NCBI GenBank assembly: GCA_016178725.1
Contig: JACOSV010000044.1
Coordinates: 1 to 62,621 of the forward strand
Direction: 5' to 3'
DNA length: 62,621 nt
From: Candidatus Eiseniibacteriota bacterium
Lineage (GTDB): Bacteria; Eisenbacteria; RBG-16-71-46
Numbering within the stretch: the first letter of the stretch is position 1; every line of letters starts with the position of its first letter. The notes below the pieces were generated by a model, which had not been told where the DNA came from, searched no databases, and saw nothing but the letters and a program-made list of their open reading frames with translations. The position numbers and the translations under genes were made by a program. Below, in pieces: positions 26,929-36,039 of this stretch.

Positions 26929-28209
26929 ATGCACGATCCGAAGTTCCTGCGGCAGCATCGCGACAAGGTCGAGGCCGGCGTCGCGCTCAAGGGCATGACG
27001 GTGGATCTCGCCGCGTTCTACGCGATCGAGGAGCGGCGGCTCGCCGTGCTGCACGAGACCGAAGAGCTCAAGGCGCGCCGCAACGCCGCGAGCGAGGCGA
27101 TCGCCGCGCGGCGCAAGCGTGGCGAAGACGCCGCGGCCGACATCGCGGCGATGCGCGAGGTGGGCGACCGCATCCAGGCGCTCGACGCCGACTTGAAGCG
27201 GCTCGAAGAGGAATCCGAGGCGCTCGCGGCGTGGATCCCGAACCTGCCGCATCCTTCGGTCCCGCCCGGCAGCGGCCCCGAGCAGAATCAGGTCGTCCGC
27301 ACGTGGGGTGAACCGCCGCGCTTCGACTTCGAGCCCAGGCCGCACTGGGACCTCGCGACGGCGCTCGGCCTGCTCGACTTCGAGCGCGGCGCCAAGATCG
27401 CCGGTTCGGGCTTCCTGCTGTTCACCGGACGCGGCGCGCGGCTCGAGCGCGCGCTGATCCAGTTCATGCTCGACCTGCACACGACGCGGCACGGCTACAC
27501 CGAGGTCTCGCCGCCGCACGTCGTGCGCCGCGCGTCGCTGTTCGGCACCGGCCAGCTCCCCAAGCTCGAAGGCGACATGTACCTGATCGGCGAGGACGAC
27601 CTGTTCCTCAACCCGACGGCCGAGGTCCCGGTCACCAACATCCATCGCGACGAGATCCTACCGCCCGGCGCGCTGCCGCTCTACCTCACCGCCTACTGCG
27701 CGTCGTACCGGCGCGAGGCGGGCGCCGCCGGGCGCGACACGCGTGGGATGACGCGCGTCCACCAGTTCGACAAGGTCGAGCTGGTCAAGATCGTCGCGCC
27801 CGAGACCGGATACGAGGAGCACGAATCGCTGGCGCGCGACGTGTCGGCGGTGTTCGAAGCGCTCGAGCTGCCTTATCGACAGGTGCTGCTGTGCAGCGGC
27901 GACATGAGCTTCGCCGCGGCCAAGTGCTACGACTTCGAGGTCTGGGCGCCGGGCACGAACGCGTGGCTCGAGTGTTCGTCGTGCTCGACGTTCGAGGACT
28001 TCCAGGCGCGCCGCATGGCGATGCGCTTCCGCCGCGAGGCGGGGGCGAAGGTGGAGCACCCGCACACGCTCAACGCCTCGGGCGTCGCGCTGCCGCGCAC
28101 GTACGCGGCGCTGCTCGAGAACCATCAGACGGCGTCGGGCGCGGTGCGCATCCCGGCGGCGCTGCGGCCGATCATGGACGGGCTCGAGGAACTCTCGCCG
28201 AAGGGATGA
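26929..28209 (+). CDS. serS: Serine--tRNA ligase
   Basis: Class II synthetase, 426 aa. Residues 1-105 form the N-terminal coiled coil that grips tRNA(Ser), followed by the class II core: motif 2 ASYRREAGAAGRDTRGMTRVHQF and motif 3 with GVALPRTYAALLENHQ. The TAEVPVTNIH serine-binding region is intact. A serine enzyme also matters for selenocysteine, because it charges tRNA(Sec) with serine, relevant to the candidate selenoprotein at 50800. The stop overlaps the histidine kinase start (ATGA). Confidence 0.97.
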   Translation: MHDPKFLRQHRDKVEAGVALKGMTVDLAAFYAIEERRLAVLHETEELKARRNAASEAIAARRKRGEDAAADIAAMREVGDRIQALDADLKRLEEESEALAAWIPNLPHPSVPPGSGPEQNQVVRTWGEPPRFDFEPRPHWDLATALGLLDFERGAKIAGSGFLLFTGRGARLERALIQFMLDLHTTRHGYTEVSPPHVVRRASLFGTGQLPKLEGDMYLIGEDDLFLNPTAEVPVTNIHRDEILPPGALPLYLTAYCASYRREAGAAGRDTRGMTRVHQFDKVELVKIVAPETGYEEHESLARDVSAVFEALELPYRQVLLCSGDMSFAAAKCYDFEVWAPGTNAWLECSSCSTFEDFQARRMAMRFRREAGAKVEHPHTLNASGVALPRTYAALLENHQTASGAVRIPAALRPIMDGLEELSPKG

Positions 28210-29579
28210 GCGTGGCAAACCGCTCCCCACAATCCTCCGACATGCGCGACGACGCCGCGTCCGGCGCGCGCGACGCGGCGCGCGGCGGCCCCGCGCCGCC
28301 CGGATCGCCGCCGCCCGTGAGCGGGCCGCGGCTGCTCAAGGCCTATCTCTTCCTCGGCAGCAGCGTGCTCGTGATCGCGGTGTTCCTGTTCACGACGCAG
28401 ATGGTCGGCGCGCTCTCGAGCCAGGTGCGATCCACGTCGAGCGTGATCGCGCGTTTCTGCGCCGAGGCCTCGCTGCCGGCGACCGAAGACCTGCGCCTGC
28501 AGAAGGCGCTCGCCGATCTCATCGCGAGCCTCGACTTCCCGATCGTGATCACCGACACCGCGGGCATCCCGCGCGCGTGGCGCGGCGTCGGCGTCCCGGA
28601 TTCGCTGGTGCCGGGCGCCTCGATCGACAGCGTCGCCCTGCACCTGAACATCGCGCCGGCCATTCGGGCGCGGCTCGAGCGCGTGCGCGCGCACGCGGCG
28701 GCGATGGACCGCCAGAACGCGCCGATCACGATGAACCAGATCGTGACACGCGCGGCGCTCGGCCAGGTGCACTACGGCGAGCCGCCGGTGCTCGAGCGGC
28801 TGCGCTGGATGCCGACGATCGCCGGCGGCGGGCTCGTGCTGCTCATCTCGCTCGGGCTCTGGGGGCTCACCGGCATCCGCCAGGCCGAGAAGCGCACGAT
28901 CTGGGTCGGCATGGCGCGCGAGACCGCCCACCAGCTCGGCACGCCGCTCTCGTCGCTGCTCGGCTGGATCGAGCTGCTGCGCTCGCACGCCGAGACCGCG
29001 CCCGCCGGCGCCGAGGTGCGGGTCGCACGCGCCGAGTTCGACGAGACGCTGGACGAGATGGAGCGCGACGTCGAGCGCCTGACCAAGGTGGCGCAGCGCT
29101 TCAGCCACGTCGGCTCGCTGCCACGGCTCCAGCTCCAGGACGTGACGCCGGTGGTGATGGAGGCGGTGCAGTACGTGCGCCGCCGGCTGCCGCGCGAGCG
29201 CGAGGTCGTCGTGCGCGAGCGCTATGAAGAGGTGCCGCCGATCAACCTCAACCGCGAGCTGGTCGCGTGGGCGCTCGAGAACCTGCTCACCAACGCCGTC
29301 TCGGCGCTCGACAAGCCCGCGGGCGTGATCGAGGTCACTGTCGATCGCCGCAAGGAGACCGAGGCGGTCGAGGTGACGGTCACCGACAACGGCCGGGGCA
29401 TGACGCCCGCCGAGCTCAAGCGCGCCTTCGAGCCCGGCTACACGACCAAGCGCCGCGGCTGGGGCCTCGGCCTCGCGCTGGCGCGGCGGGTGGTGGTGGA
29501 GTATCACGGCGGCCGCCTGTTCGTGCGCCTCAGCGCGCCCGGGCAGGGGACCACGATGGTGGTGAGTTTCCCGACGTAG
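28206..29579 (+). CDS. Sensor histidine kinase
   Basis: 457 aa. A proline/alanine-rich start (1-40), a span at about 45-67, an extracytoplasmic sensor of about 140 residues, a second span at about 205-222, then the kinase core: H box with the phospho-acceptor in ARETAHQLGTPLSSLLGW, N box NLLTNAVSAL, G1 DNGRGM, and GWGLGLALARRVV. The HQLGTPLSSL type of H box is common in Bacteroidetes kinases. No response regulator adjoins it; the PorX-like regulator at 32679 is the nearest candidate partner, which is only a guess. Confidence 0.93.
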   Translation: MSVANRSPQSSDMRDDAASGARDAARGGPAPPGSPPPVSGPRLLKAYLFLGSSVLVIAVFLFTTQMVGALSSQVRSTSSVIARFCAEASLPATEDLRLQKALADLIASLDFPIVITDTAGIPRAWRGVGVPDSLVPGASIDSVALHLNIAPAIRARLERVRAHAAAMDRQNAPITMNQIVTRAALGQVHYGEPPVLERLRWMPTIAGGGLVLLISLGLWGLTGIRQAEKRTIWVGMARETAHQLGTPLSSLLGWIELLRSHAETAPAGAEVRVARAEFDETLDEMERDVERLTKVAQRFSHVGSLPRLQLQDVTPVVMEAVQYVRRRLPREREVVVRERYEEVPPINLNRELVAWALENLLTNAVSALDKPAGVIEVTVDRRKETEAVEVTVTDNGRGMTPAELKRAFEPGYTTKRRGWGLGLALARRVVVEYHGGRLFVRLSAPGQGTTMVVSFPT

Positions 29580-29623
29580 CATCCGCCGCGCGACGCGGCG
29601 CCCGAACGAACGAGGAGGCTTCG

Positions 29624-31510
29624 ATGCGCAGGTTCGGAGTGTGGATCGCATGCGGGATGCTGGGGCTGGTGCTCGCGGCGCCGGGGCGCGCCGCGGGGAC
29701 GGCGATGACGCTCGCGGTGGACGCGACCGAGGCGCCGCGCGGGCTGCTGCACGCGCGGCTCACGGTGCCGGTCGCGGCCGGGCGCGTGACGCTCGTCTAC
29801 CCCAAGTGGCTCCCGGGCGAGCACGGACCGACCGGCCCGATCACCGACCTCGTCGGCTTCGCCTTTGCCGGCGGCGGCCATGCGCTCGCGTGGGCCCGCG
29901 ACACGGTGGACATGTACGCGTTCCACATCACGGTGCCCGCGGGCGTCACCGAGATCGCGGCGAGCTACGACTTCCTGCTGCCGGCGGGCGGCCGGTTCTC
30001 GAGCGGCGTGTCGTCGACGCCCAACCTCGTGCTCGTGAGCTGGAATCAGGTCGTGCTCTACCCGGCGGGCGAGAGGAGTGACGACGTGCGCGTCACGGCC
30101 AGCCTCAAGATCCCGGCGATCTGGGACTTCGGGACGCCGCTCGAGATCGGCCACGGATCGCCTTCGGCCGGGGTCGTGTTCAAGACGGTCTCCCTCACCA
30201 CACTCGTGGACTCGCCGGTGCTCGCCGGCCGCTACTTCCGCAGCGTCCGCCTCAATCCCGGCGAGGGCCCGCCGGTCTACCTCGACATGGCCGCCGACAG
30301 CCGCGAGGCGCTCGAGATCAAGCCCGACCAGCAGGCCGCGCTGTCGCGGCTTGTGGGCGAGGCGCACACGCTGTTCGGCGTCCGCCACTATCGCGACTAC
30401 CACTTCCTCTGCACGTTGAGCGACCACACCGCGCACTTCGGCCTCGAGCACCACGAATCGAGCGACGACCGCATGAGCGAGCGCTGGCTGATCGACAAGG
30501 ACGTCTGGATCCAGCACTCGAACCTGCTGCCGCACGAGTACACGCACTCGTGGAACGGCAAGTTCCGCCGCCCGGCCGGGCTCGCCACCCCCGACTACCA
30601 GCAGCCGATGCGCGACGAGCTGCTGTGGGTGTACGAGGGTCTGACGCAGTATCTCGGCACCGTGCTCGGCGCGCGCAGCGGCGTGCGCGACGCCGCGACG
30701 TCACGCGACGCCGTCGCCTACGCCGCCGCCAACCTCGACATGCACCGCGGCCGCGAGTGGCGGCCGCTGCTCGACACCGCGGTCGCGGCGCAGCTCCTCT
30801 ATCAGGCGTCCGACGCGTGGCAGGCGATGCGGCGCGGCACCGACTTCTACAACGAGAGCATCTTCATCTGGCTCGAAGCCGACGCGATCATCCGCAAGGC
30901 GAGCGGCGGGCAGCGCTCGCTCGACGACTTCTGCAAGACGTTCCACGGTGGCGAGGACGGCAGGCCGATGCTCAAGCCGTACACGTTCGACGACGTGGTC
31001 GCGACGCTCAACGCCGTGCAGCCCCACGACTGGCGCGCGTTCCTCGACGCGCGCGTGTCGAGCATCCAGCCGCACCCGCCGCTCGGCGGGCTCGAGGCCT
31101 GCGGATGGAAGCTCGGCTGGGCCGATTCGCTGTCCGCGTTCGAAAAGGTGCTCGAGGACCAGGGCAAGCACACCGACATGCAGTACTCGATCGGTCTCTT
31201 GCTCGGCGAGGACGGCATGATCGAGGACGTGATCCCGGGCTCGTCGGCCGCGCGCGCCGGGCTCGGGCCGGGGATGAAGGTCGTCGCGGCCAACGGGCGC
31301 GCCTACACGGCGAAGATGCTGCGCGCCGCGGTCAAGGCGGCGAAGGGCGCGGGCCCCGCAGTCGAGCTGATCGTCGTGCACGACGATTTCTTCCGCACCG
31401 TGCGCCTCGACGAGCACGGGGGGCTCCGCTACCCGATGCTGGTCCGGATTCCCGGCACGCCCGATCTGCTCTCGAGCGTCTTCGCGCCGCACGCCGGAGG
31501 CGGCCACTAG
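29624..31510 (+). CDS. M61 family peptidase with PDZ domain
   Basis: 628-aa secreted metallopeptidase (glycyl-aminopeptidase family). Signal peptide at 1-24 (WIACGMLGLVLAAPGRAAG). An N-terminal beta domain is followed by the zinc site HEYTHSW at about residue 304 and the downstream glutamate ligand in WVYEGLTQYLG. The C-terminal 110 residues form a PDZ domain (IGLLLGEDGMIEDVIPGSSAARAGLGPGMKVV). GAGGAGG precedes the ATG by 6 nt. It probably acts in the periplasm on peptides. A very strong hairpin follows. Confidence 0.93.
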   Translation: MRRFGVWIACGMLGLVLAAPGRAAGTAMTLAVDATEAPRGLLHARLTVPVAAGRVTLVYPKWLPGEHGPTGPITDLVGFAFAGGGHALAWARDTVDMYAFHITVPAGVTEIAASYDFLLPAGGRFSSGVSSTPNLVLVSWNQVVLYPAGERSDDVRVTASLKIPAIWDFGTPLEIGHGSPSAGVVFKTVSLTTLVDSPVLAGRYFRSVRLNPGEGPPVYLDMAADSREALEIKPDQQAALSRLVGEAHTLFGVRHYRDYHFLCTLSDHTAHFGLEHHESSDDRMSERWLIDKDVWIQHSNLLPHEYTHSWNGKFRRPAGLATPDYQQPMRDELLWVYEGLTQYLGTVLGARSGVRDAATSRDAVAYAAANLDMHRGREWRPLLDTAVAAQLLYQASDAWQAMRRGTDFYNESIFIWLEADAIIRKASGGQRSLDDFCKTFHGGEDGRPMLKPYTFDDVVATLNAVQPHDWRAFLDARVSSIQPHPPLGGLEACGWKLGWADSLSAFEKVLEDQGKHTDMQYSIGLLLGEDGMIEDVIPGSSAARAGLGPGMKVVAANGRAYTAKMLRAAVKAAKGAGPAVELIVVHDDFFRTVRLDEHGGLRYPMLVRIPGTPDLLSSVFAPHAGGGH

Positions 31511-31541
31511 CCGCGCCGCCGTCGTCGTCGTTCGATCTCAC

Positions 31542-31576
31542 CGCGGCCCCCGGGTCCTCGCGATCCGGGGGCCGCG
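31542..31576. terminator. Strong bidirectional terminator hairpin
   Basis: Perfect 12-bp inverted repeat (CGCGGCCCCCGG / CCGGGGGCCGCG), extended inwards by G-U, T-A and C-G pairs to a 5-nt loop. It fills the space between the convergent M61 peptidase and DUF4097 genes. Confidence 0.8.
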
Positions 31577-31578
31577 CG

Positions 31579-32442
31579 TCAGCGGGCGCGCAGGTGGATC
31601 GAACCGTCGCCGGTGCGGATCGCGAACGTCGGCCCGCCGCCGTCCAGCGTCCCATGCACGTCGTGGTGCGTGAGCCGGCCCTGCAGCACGAGCGGCACGT
31701 CGACGCGGATCTCGCCGTCGCCCGTGTGCGCGGCGAGATCGGCCTTGAGATCGCCCGGGATCGTCAGCGCGACCCCGCCGTCGCCGGTGCTCACGCTCCA
31801 GCGGTCGTTGACGTGCGAGCCGGGCAGGATGTCGGCGGTCACGGTGCCGTCGCCGGTCGTGAGCTCGAGCGCGTCGAATCGCCCGGAGACGTGCACCGGC
31901 CCGTCGCCGCTGTGCGCGGTGAGCCGCCCGTCGACGTCGGAGCACGTCACGCGCCCGTCGCCGGACTTCAGATCGAACGTTCCCTTCGCGCCGTCGATCA
32001 CGACGTCGCCGTCGCCGCTCCTGACCGCGACGCTGCCTTCGACCGCCGGCACCGAGACGGCGCCGTCGCCGGTCGTGATGTCGAGGTCCACGCCGCGCGG
32101 CACCCACGCCTCGATCAGCACCGAGCGGTCGTGGAAGGCGAAGTCGAAGAAGTGGAAGTGGGGGAGGCGCACCTCGAGCGTCACGCGATCGGCCTCATGC
32201 GATTCGGCGACGCGCACACCGCCCTCGCCGCCGATGCGCCAGCCCCCGCGCGTCGTGACCCGCAGGCCGACCTGCTTCTGGTCCCAGATGCCCACCTTGA
32301 TGCGGCCGTCGTCGGTGACGACGCGGACCGTGGCGCGGTGGGTGATCGGGAGGGTGCGCTCCCAGAGATCGGGATCGGTGGCCCACGCCGGCGTCACGGC
32401 GATGGTGCCGACAAACAGCAGAAGAGCGGCAAGCTTGCGCAT
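31579..32442 (-). CDS. DUF4097 beta-solenoid protein with [ST]GDG repeats
   Basis: 287-aa exported protein: signal peptide 1-22 (LAALLLFVGTIAVTPAWA), then a DUF4097-type beta-strand repeat domain. From about residue 120 the motif [ST]GDG recurs eight times at roughly 16-22-residue spacing (TTGDGAV, RSGDGDV, KSGDGRV, HSGDGPV, TTGDGTV, STGDGGV, HTGDGEI, RTGDGSI), each probably a turn of a right-handed beta-helix. Start at 32442 has GGAGGT 6 nt before it. The family is often linked to envelope-stress or bactofilin operons; function is unknown. Confidence 0.88.
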   Translation of the reverse strand: MRKLAALLLFVGTIAVTPAWATDPDLWERTLPITHRATVRVVTDDGRIKVGIWDQKQVGLRVTTRGGWRIGGEGGVRVAESHEADRVTLEVRLPHFHFFDFAFHDRSVLIEAWVPRGVDLDITTGDGAVSVPAVEGSVAVRSGDGDVVIDGAKGTFDLKSGDGRVTCSDVDGRLTAHSGDGPVHVSGRFDALELTTGDGTVTADILPGSHVNDRWSVSTGDGGVALTIPGDLKADLAAHTGDGEIRVDVPLVLQGRLTHHDVHGTLDGGGPTFAIRTGDGSIHLRAR

Positions 32443-32466
32443 GGCGGACCTCCGAGGTTCGGCTTG

Positions 32467-32509
32467 CATACGTCGGGCCCGGCGCCCGTGTTGCGCCGCC
32501 CGACGTATG
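32467..32509. promoter_or_regulatory. Long inverted repeat in a divergent promoter region
   Basis: CATACGTCGGGC / GCCCGACGTATG, a perfect 12-bp repeat, with an inner GGCGC/GCGCC stem. It lies between the DUF4097 gene (-) and the PorX-like operon (+). A -10-like TATGAT is at 32546-32551 on the plus strand. It may be an operator, or a hairpin in the leader of the DUF4097 mRNA. Confidence 0.5.
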
Positions 32510-32678
32510 GACCGGCCGACCGGTCCGGCGGGTTGCAGTCTCGGCTATGATGCTGGGCAGGATTCCCTGCGCCCGCGGCGCAGGATTCCCGCGCCCGCGG
32601 CGCGTGCGGCGGGGTAGAACCCCTCGAGGACGCACGCGCTCCCGACCCCGCTTCCCACGGCCGAAACCGACGAGACCG

Positions 32679-34250
32679 ATGCCCGACGACAGCCGACGCA
32701 AGATCCTCTGGGCCGACGACGAGATCGACCTGCTGCGCCCGCACATCCGCTTCCTCGAGCAGAAGGGCTACGCCGTGACCGCCGTGCCGAATGGCGAGGA
32801 CGCCCTGACCGAGCTCGGCCGCGGCCGCTTCGACGTCGTGCTGCTCGACGAGATGATGCCGGGGCTCGGCGGGCTCGCGACGCTGGACGCGATCAAGGCG
32901 CGCGATCTCCAGCTCCCGATCATCCTCATCACCAAGAGCGAAGAGGAGACGCTCATGGAGGAGGCGATCGGCAAGCGCATCACCGATTACCTGATCAAGC
33001 CGGTCAATCCGTCGCAGGTCTACCTCGCGTGCAAGCGCGTGCTCGACGCCGACAAGCTGCAGGACTCGCAGCGTGCGCGCGACTACGTTTCCGAGATGCA
33101 ACGCTGGCAGACGCTCGACACGCGGCGAATGGGCTGGGACGGCTGGGTCGACCTCGCGATCGACGTGGCGCGCTGGGACGTGCGCTTCGACGCGCTGCGC
33201 GAGGAGGGACTGCGGCAGGCGCATCTCGACTTCCGGCGCGCGCTCAACATCGACTTCGGCCGCTTCATCGAGGAGAGCTACGGCCACTGGGTGCATCGGG
33301 CCGACCAGCGCCCGCTGCTCTCGACCGACGTGGTCAAGCACGCGGTCGTGCCCCGCCTCCAGACCGGCAAACCGGTCGTGTTCGTCATCATCGACTGCAT
33401 GCGGCTCGATCAGTGGTTCACGCTCGAGCCGCTGATCGAGGAGTTCTTCAACATCCAGCGCGAGTACTACTGCTCGATCCTGCCGACCGCGACCCCATAC
33501 TCGCGCAACGCGATCTTCTCGGGGCTGCTGCCCGCGCAGCTCCGCCAGAAGCATCCCGATCTGTGGCAGGAGAACAGCAACGACGAGCGGACGAAGAACC
33601 GCTACGAACGCCAGCTGCTCGACTTCCAGCTCGAGCGCGTGCACGCGACGCCGGCGAAGCCGGTCAAGTACATCAAGATCTACGACGCCGACGAGGCGAT
33701 CTCGACGCGGCGGCAGATCAGCTCGTTCCGCGATCTCGGGCTGGTGAGCATGGTGTTCAACTTCCTCGACATCCTCGCCCACGGCCGCTCGGAGAGCGAC
33801 ATCCTCCAGGAGCTGGCGCCCGACGAGGCGGCGTTCCGCTCGGTGATGAAGGCATGGTTCACGCACAGCCCGTTGTTCGACATCCTGCGCGGGCTATCGA
33901 ACCAGGACTGCACCGTGGTCATCACCACCGACCACGGCGCGGTGCTCGGCCGGCGCGCGGCGCTCGTCTACGGCAACCGCGACACATCGCCGAGCCTGCG
34001 CTACAAGTTCGGCCTCAACCTCAATACCGATCCCAAGCAGGCCGTCATCCTGCGCAAGCCGCTGGACTTCATGCTTCCGGACGACGGCGTCAACAAGAAC
34101 TACGTGCTCGCGCGCGAGGACTACTACTTCGTCTACCCGACGCGCTTCCACGAGTTCGAGCGTCAGTACCGCGGCTCGCTCCAGCACGGCGGCATCTCCG
34201 TCGAGGAGATGATCCTGCCGATCATCACGCTGACGCCGCGCGGGCGATGA
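32679..34250 (+). CDS. porX: PorX-like response regulator with PglZ/alkaline-phosphatase-like domain
   Basis: 523 aa. Residues 1-125 form a receiver domain with the acceptor Asp in FDVVLLDEMMPG, acidic ADDE near the start and the conserved Lys in YLIKPVNPS. A helical linker leads to a PglZ-type alkaline-phosphatase-like domain: VVFVIIDCMRLDQW (metal Asp), LPTATPYSRNAIFSGLLP (nucleophile Thr), and ITTDHGA. This is the PorX architecture, known in Bacteroidetes as a regulator of type IX secretion and a phosphodiesterase. Start at 32679 begins 8 residues before the first strand. It opens a six-gene operon. Confidence 0.93.
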   Translation: MPDDSRRKILWADDEIDLLRPHIRFLEQKGYAVTAVPNGEDALTELGRGRFDVVLLDEMMPGLGGLATLDAIKARDLQLPIILITKSEEETLMEEAIGKRITDYLIKPVNPSQVYLACKRVLDADKLQDSQRARDYVSEMQRWQTLDTRRMGWDGWVDLAIDVARWDVRFDALREEGLRQAHLDFRRALNIDFGRFIEESYGHWVHRADQRPLLSTDVVKHAVVPRLQTGKPVVFVIIDCMRLDQWFTLEPLIEEFFNIQREYYCSILPTATPYSRNAIFSGLLPAQLRQKHPDLWQENSNDERTKNRYERQLLDFQLERVHATPAKPVKYIKIYDADEAISTRRQISSFRDLGLVSMVFNFLDILAHGRSESDILQELAPDEAAFRSVMKAWFTHSPLFDILRGLSNQDCTVVITTDHGAVLGRRAALVYGNRDTSPSLRYKFGLNLNTDPKQAVILRKPLDFMLPDDGVNKNYVLAREDYYFVYPTRFHEFERQYRGSLQHGGISVEEMILPIITLTPRGR

Positions 34251-34765
34251 GGCCGCTGTCGCGGCGCCCGCCGCCATCGCGGCGCGCGGCGGCCGCGCCG
34301 CGCAGCACGGCGTCGGACGCCGAGACGCGCGCGCTCGGCGCGGGGCTCGGCGCGCGGCTCCGCGCCGGCGACCTGATCGTGCTCACCGGGCCGCTCGGCG
34401 CGGGGAAGACGTGCTTCGTCGCCGGCCTGGCCGAGGGCGCCGGGTGCGGGGCGCGCGTGCGCAGCCCGTCGTTCACGCTCATCAACGAATACGAGGGGCC
34501 GATGACGTTCTTCCATCTCGACCTCTATCGCCTCGAAGGCCACGACGCCGAGGGCCTCGGCCTCGAGGAGCGGTGCGAGCAGGGCGCGATGGTCGCCGAG
34601 TGGGGCGAGAAGCTGCCGGCGCATGTGCGCGCCGACGCGCTGACGCTGACGTTCACGGTCGCGTCGGAGCACGAGCGCACGATCACGGCGGGCGCGGACG
34701 GCGGGCGCGGCGCCGAGCTGCTCGCGGCGTGGGAGGCGATCGCCGGCGCAGGAGCGCGCGCGTGA
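34247..34765 (+). CDS. tsaE: tRNA threonylcarbamoyladenosine biosynthesis ATPase TsaE
   Basis: 172-aa ATPase of the t6A37 tRNA modification complex. Walker A GPLGAGKTCF, the VRSPSFTLINEY segment with the conserved Thr-Leu-Ile, and HLDLYRLEG with GLEE. About 30 Arg/Ala-rich residues precede the normal start. ATG overlaps the porX-like stop as ATGA. Together with TsaB in the next gene it supplies two of the complex components; TsaC and TsaD are not in the window. Confidence 0.95.
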   Translation: MRPLSRRPPPSRRAAAAPRSTASDAETRALGAGLGARLRAGDLIVLTGPLGAGKTCFVAGLAEGAGCGARVRSPSFTLINEYEGPMTFFHLDLYRLEGHDAEGLGLEERCEQGAMVAEWGEKLPAHVRADALTLTFTVASEHERTITAGADGGRGAELLAAWEAIAGAGARA

Positions 34766-36039
34766 GCGATCGCGACGGCGGGGCGCGCGCGCGCCCCGGT
34801 GCCGCGACGGGCGTCGGGCTCGCGATCGAGGCGGCGACCGAGCACGTCGAAGTGCTGGTGCGCGACGCGGCGGGCGGGACGCTGGCGCTCGAGGTCGAAG
34901 ACGTGGGCCACGGGCACACGCGCCGGCTGACGCCGATCGTGGCGCGGGCGCTCGCGCGCGCCAACGTCGCCGCGCGCGATCTCGAGTGGGTGGCGGCCGA
35001 CCTCGGCCCCGGCTCGTTCACCGGCGTCCGCGTCGGCCTCGCGACGGCGCGCGGGCTCGCGATGGCGGCGGACGCGCGCGTGCTCGGCGCCTCGTCGCTC
35101 GCGGCGCTCGCGCTGACGAGCGCCGCGCGGCGCTCGCTGGTCGTGCCGCTGGTCCCTGCCGGCCGACGCGACGTGTACGCCGGATTCTTCCGCGCCGATT
35201 CCCGCGGCACGATCACGCTGCTCGCAGCGCCGTGCGTCGGCCCGGCCGCGGAGGTGCTCGAGCGCGTCGACGAGGCGCGCGCGATCCTCGGCGGTGCGCC
35301 GGTGCGGTTCATCGGCCCCGGCGCGGCGCGCGAGCGCGACGCGCTCGAGCGCGCGCACGAGGGCAGCGCGGCGCACGCGACGCGCGAAGGCGGACTTTCG
35401 GCCGAGGACCTCGCCGCCGCCGCGCTCTCGACGCGCGGCGTCGCGGCCGGGCTCCCGGGCAACGGCGAGGATCCCGCGCCGGTCTACGTGCGCGCGGCGC
35501 AGGCCGAGGAGCGCGTCCGCCATCGTGCGCTTGCGGGCGAGATCGTCACGTTGCGCGCGATGCGCGACGACGACCTCCCGGCGATCGCCGCGATCGAGCG
35601 GCAGGTGTTCAGCGACGCCTGGCCCGAGTCGTTCTTCGCCGGCGAGCTCGCGCAGCCGCAGGTGGACGCGCGCGTCGCCGAGCAGGACGGGGCGATCGTG
35701 GGCTATAGCCTCGCGTGGCTCGGCGAGGGGACCGGGCACCTCGGCAATCTCGCCGTCGCGCCCGGCCATCGCCGGCGCGGGATCGCGCGCCGGATGCTGC
35801 TCGACCTGTTCGAGCGCGCGCAGGCGCGCGGGGCGGGGACGCTGGCACTCGAGGTGCGCGCGTCCAACGTCGCCGCGCAGGGGCTCTATCGCGCGCACGG
35901 ATTCCGTCTGGCGGGCCTGCGACGCGGGTACTATCGTGACACCGGAGAAGATGCGCTGGTGATGGAGCGGCGTCCGCGCGACGCCGACATGGCGCCGGCG
36001 CCCGCAACGCACGAGGGAGGACGGCGTCCCGGCCCATGA
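34762..36039 (+). CDS. tsaB: TsaB-RimI fusion protein
   Basis: 425 aa joining two functions normally encoded by neighbouring genes. Residues 15-225 match TsaB (GLAIEAATEHVEVLV, GPGSFTGVRVGLATARGLA, PLVPAGRRDVYAG), partner of TsaD in t6A formation. Residues about 255-405 are a GNAT acetyltransferase of the RimI type (MRDDDLPAIAAIERQVFSDAWP, LAVAPGHRRRGIARRML with the acetyl-CoA loop, EVRASNVAAQGLYRAHGF). RimI acetylates the N-terminus of ribosomal protein bS18. The linker is Ala-rich. GTG overlaps the tsaE stop as GTGA. Confidence 0.94.
   Translation: MSDRDGGARARPGAATGVGLAIEAATEHVEVLVRDAAGGTLALEVEDVGHGHTRRLTPIVARALARANVAARDLEWVAADLGPGSFTGVRVGLATARGLAMAADARVLGASSLAALALTSAARRSLVVPLVPAGRRDVYAGFFRADSRGTITLLAAPCVGPAAEVLERVDEARAILGGAPVRFIGPGAARERDALERAHEGSAAHATREGGLSAEDLAAAALSTRGVAAGLPGNGEDPAPVYVRAAQAEERVRHRALAGEIVTLRAMRDDDLPAIAAIERQVFSDAWPESFFAGELAQPQVDARVAEQDGAIVGYSLAWLGEGTGHLGNLAVAPGHRRRGIARRMLLDLFERAQARGAGTLALEVRASNVAAQGLYRAHGFRLAGLRRGYYRDTGEDALVMERRPRDADMAPAPATHEGGRRPGP

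Noticed and set aside
32547..32678. Upstream ATG for the PorX-like gene adding 44 residues
   Set aside because: The added residues are Arg/Pro-rich, and the ATG overlaps a TATGAT -10-like element; the receiver domain begins right after 32679.
28206..32679. Histidine kinase and PorX-like regulator as a proven two-component pair
   Set aside because: They are separated by two genes, one on the other strand, and nothing in the sequence shows pairing; mentioned only as a possibility.
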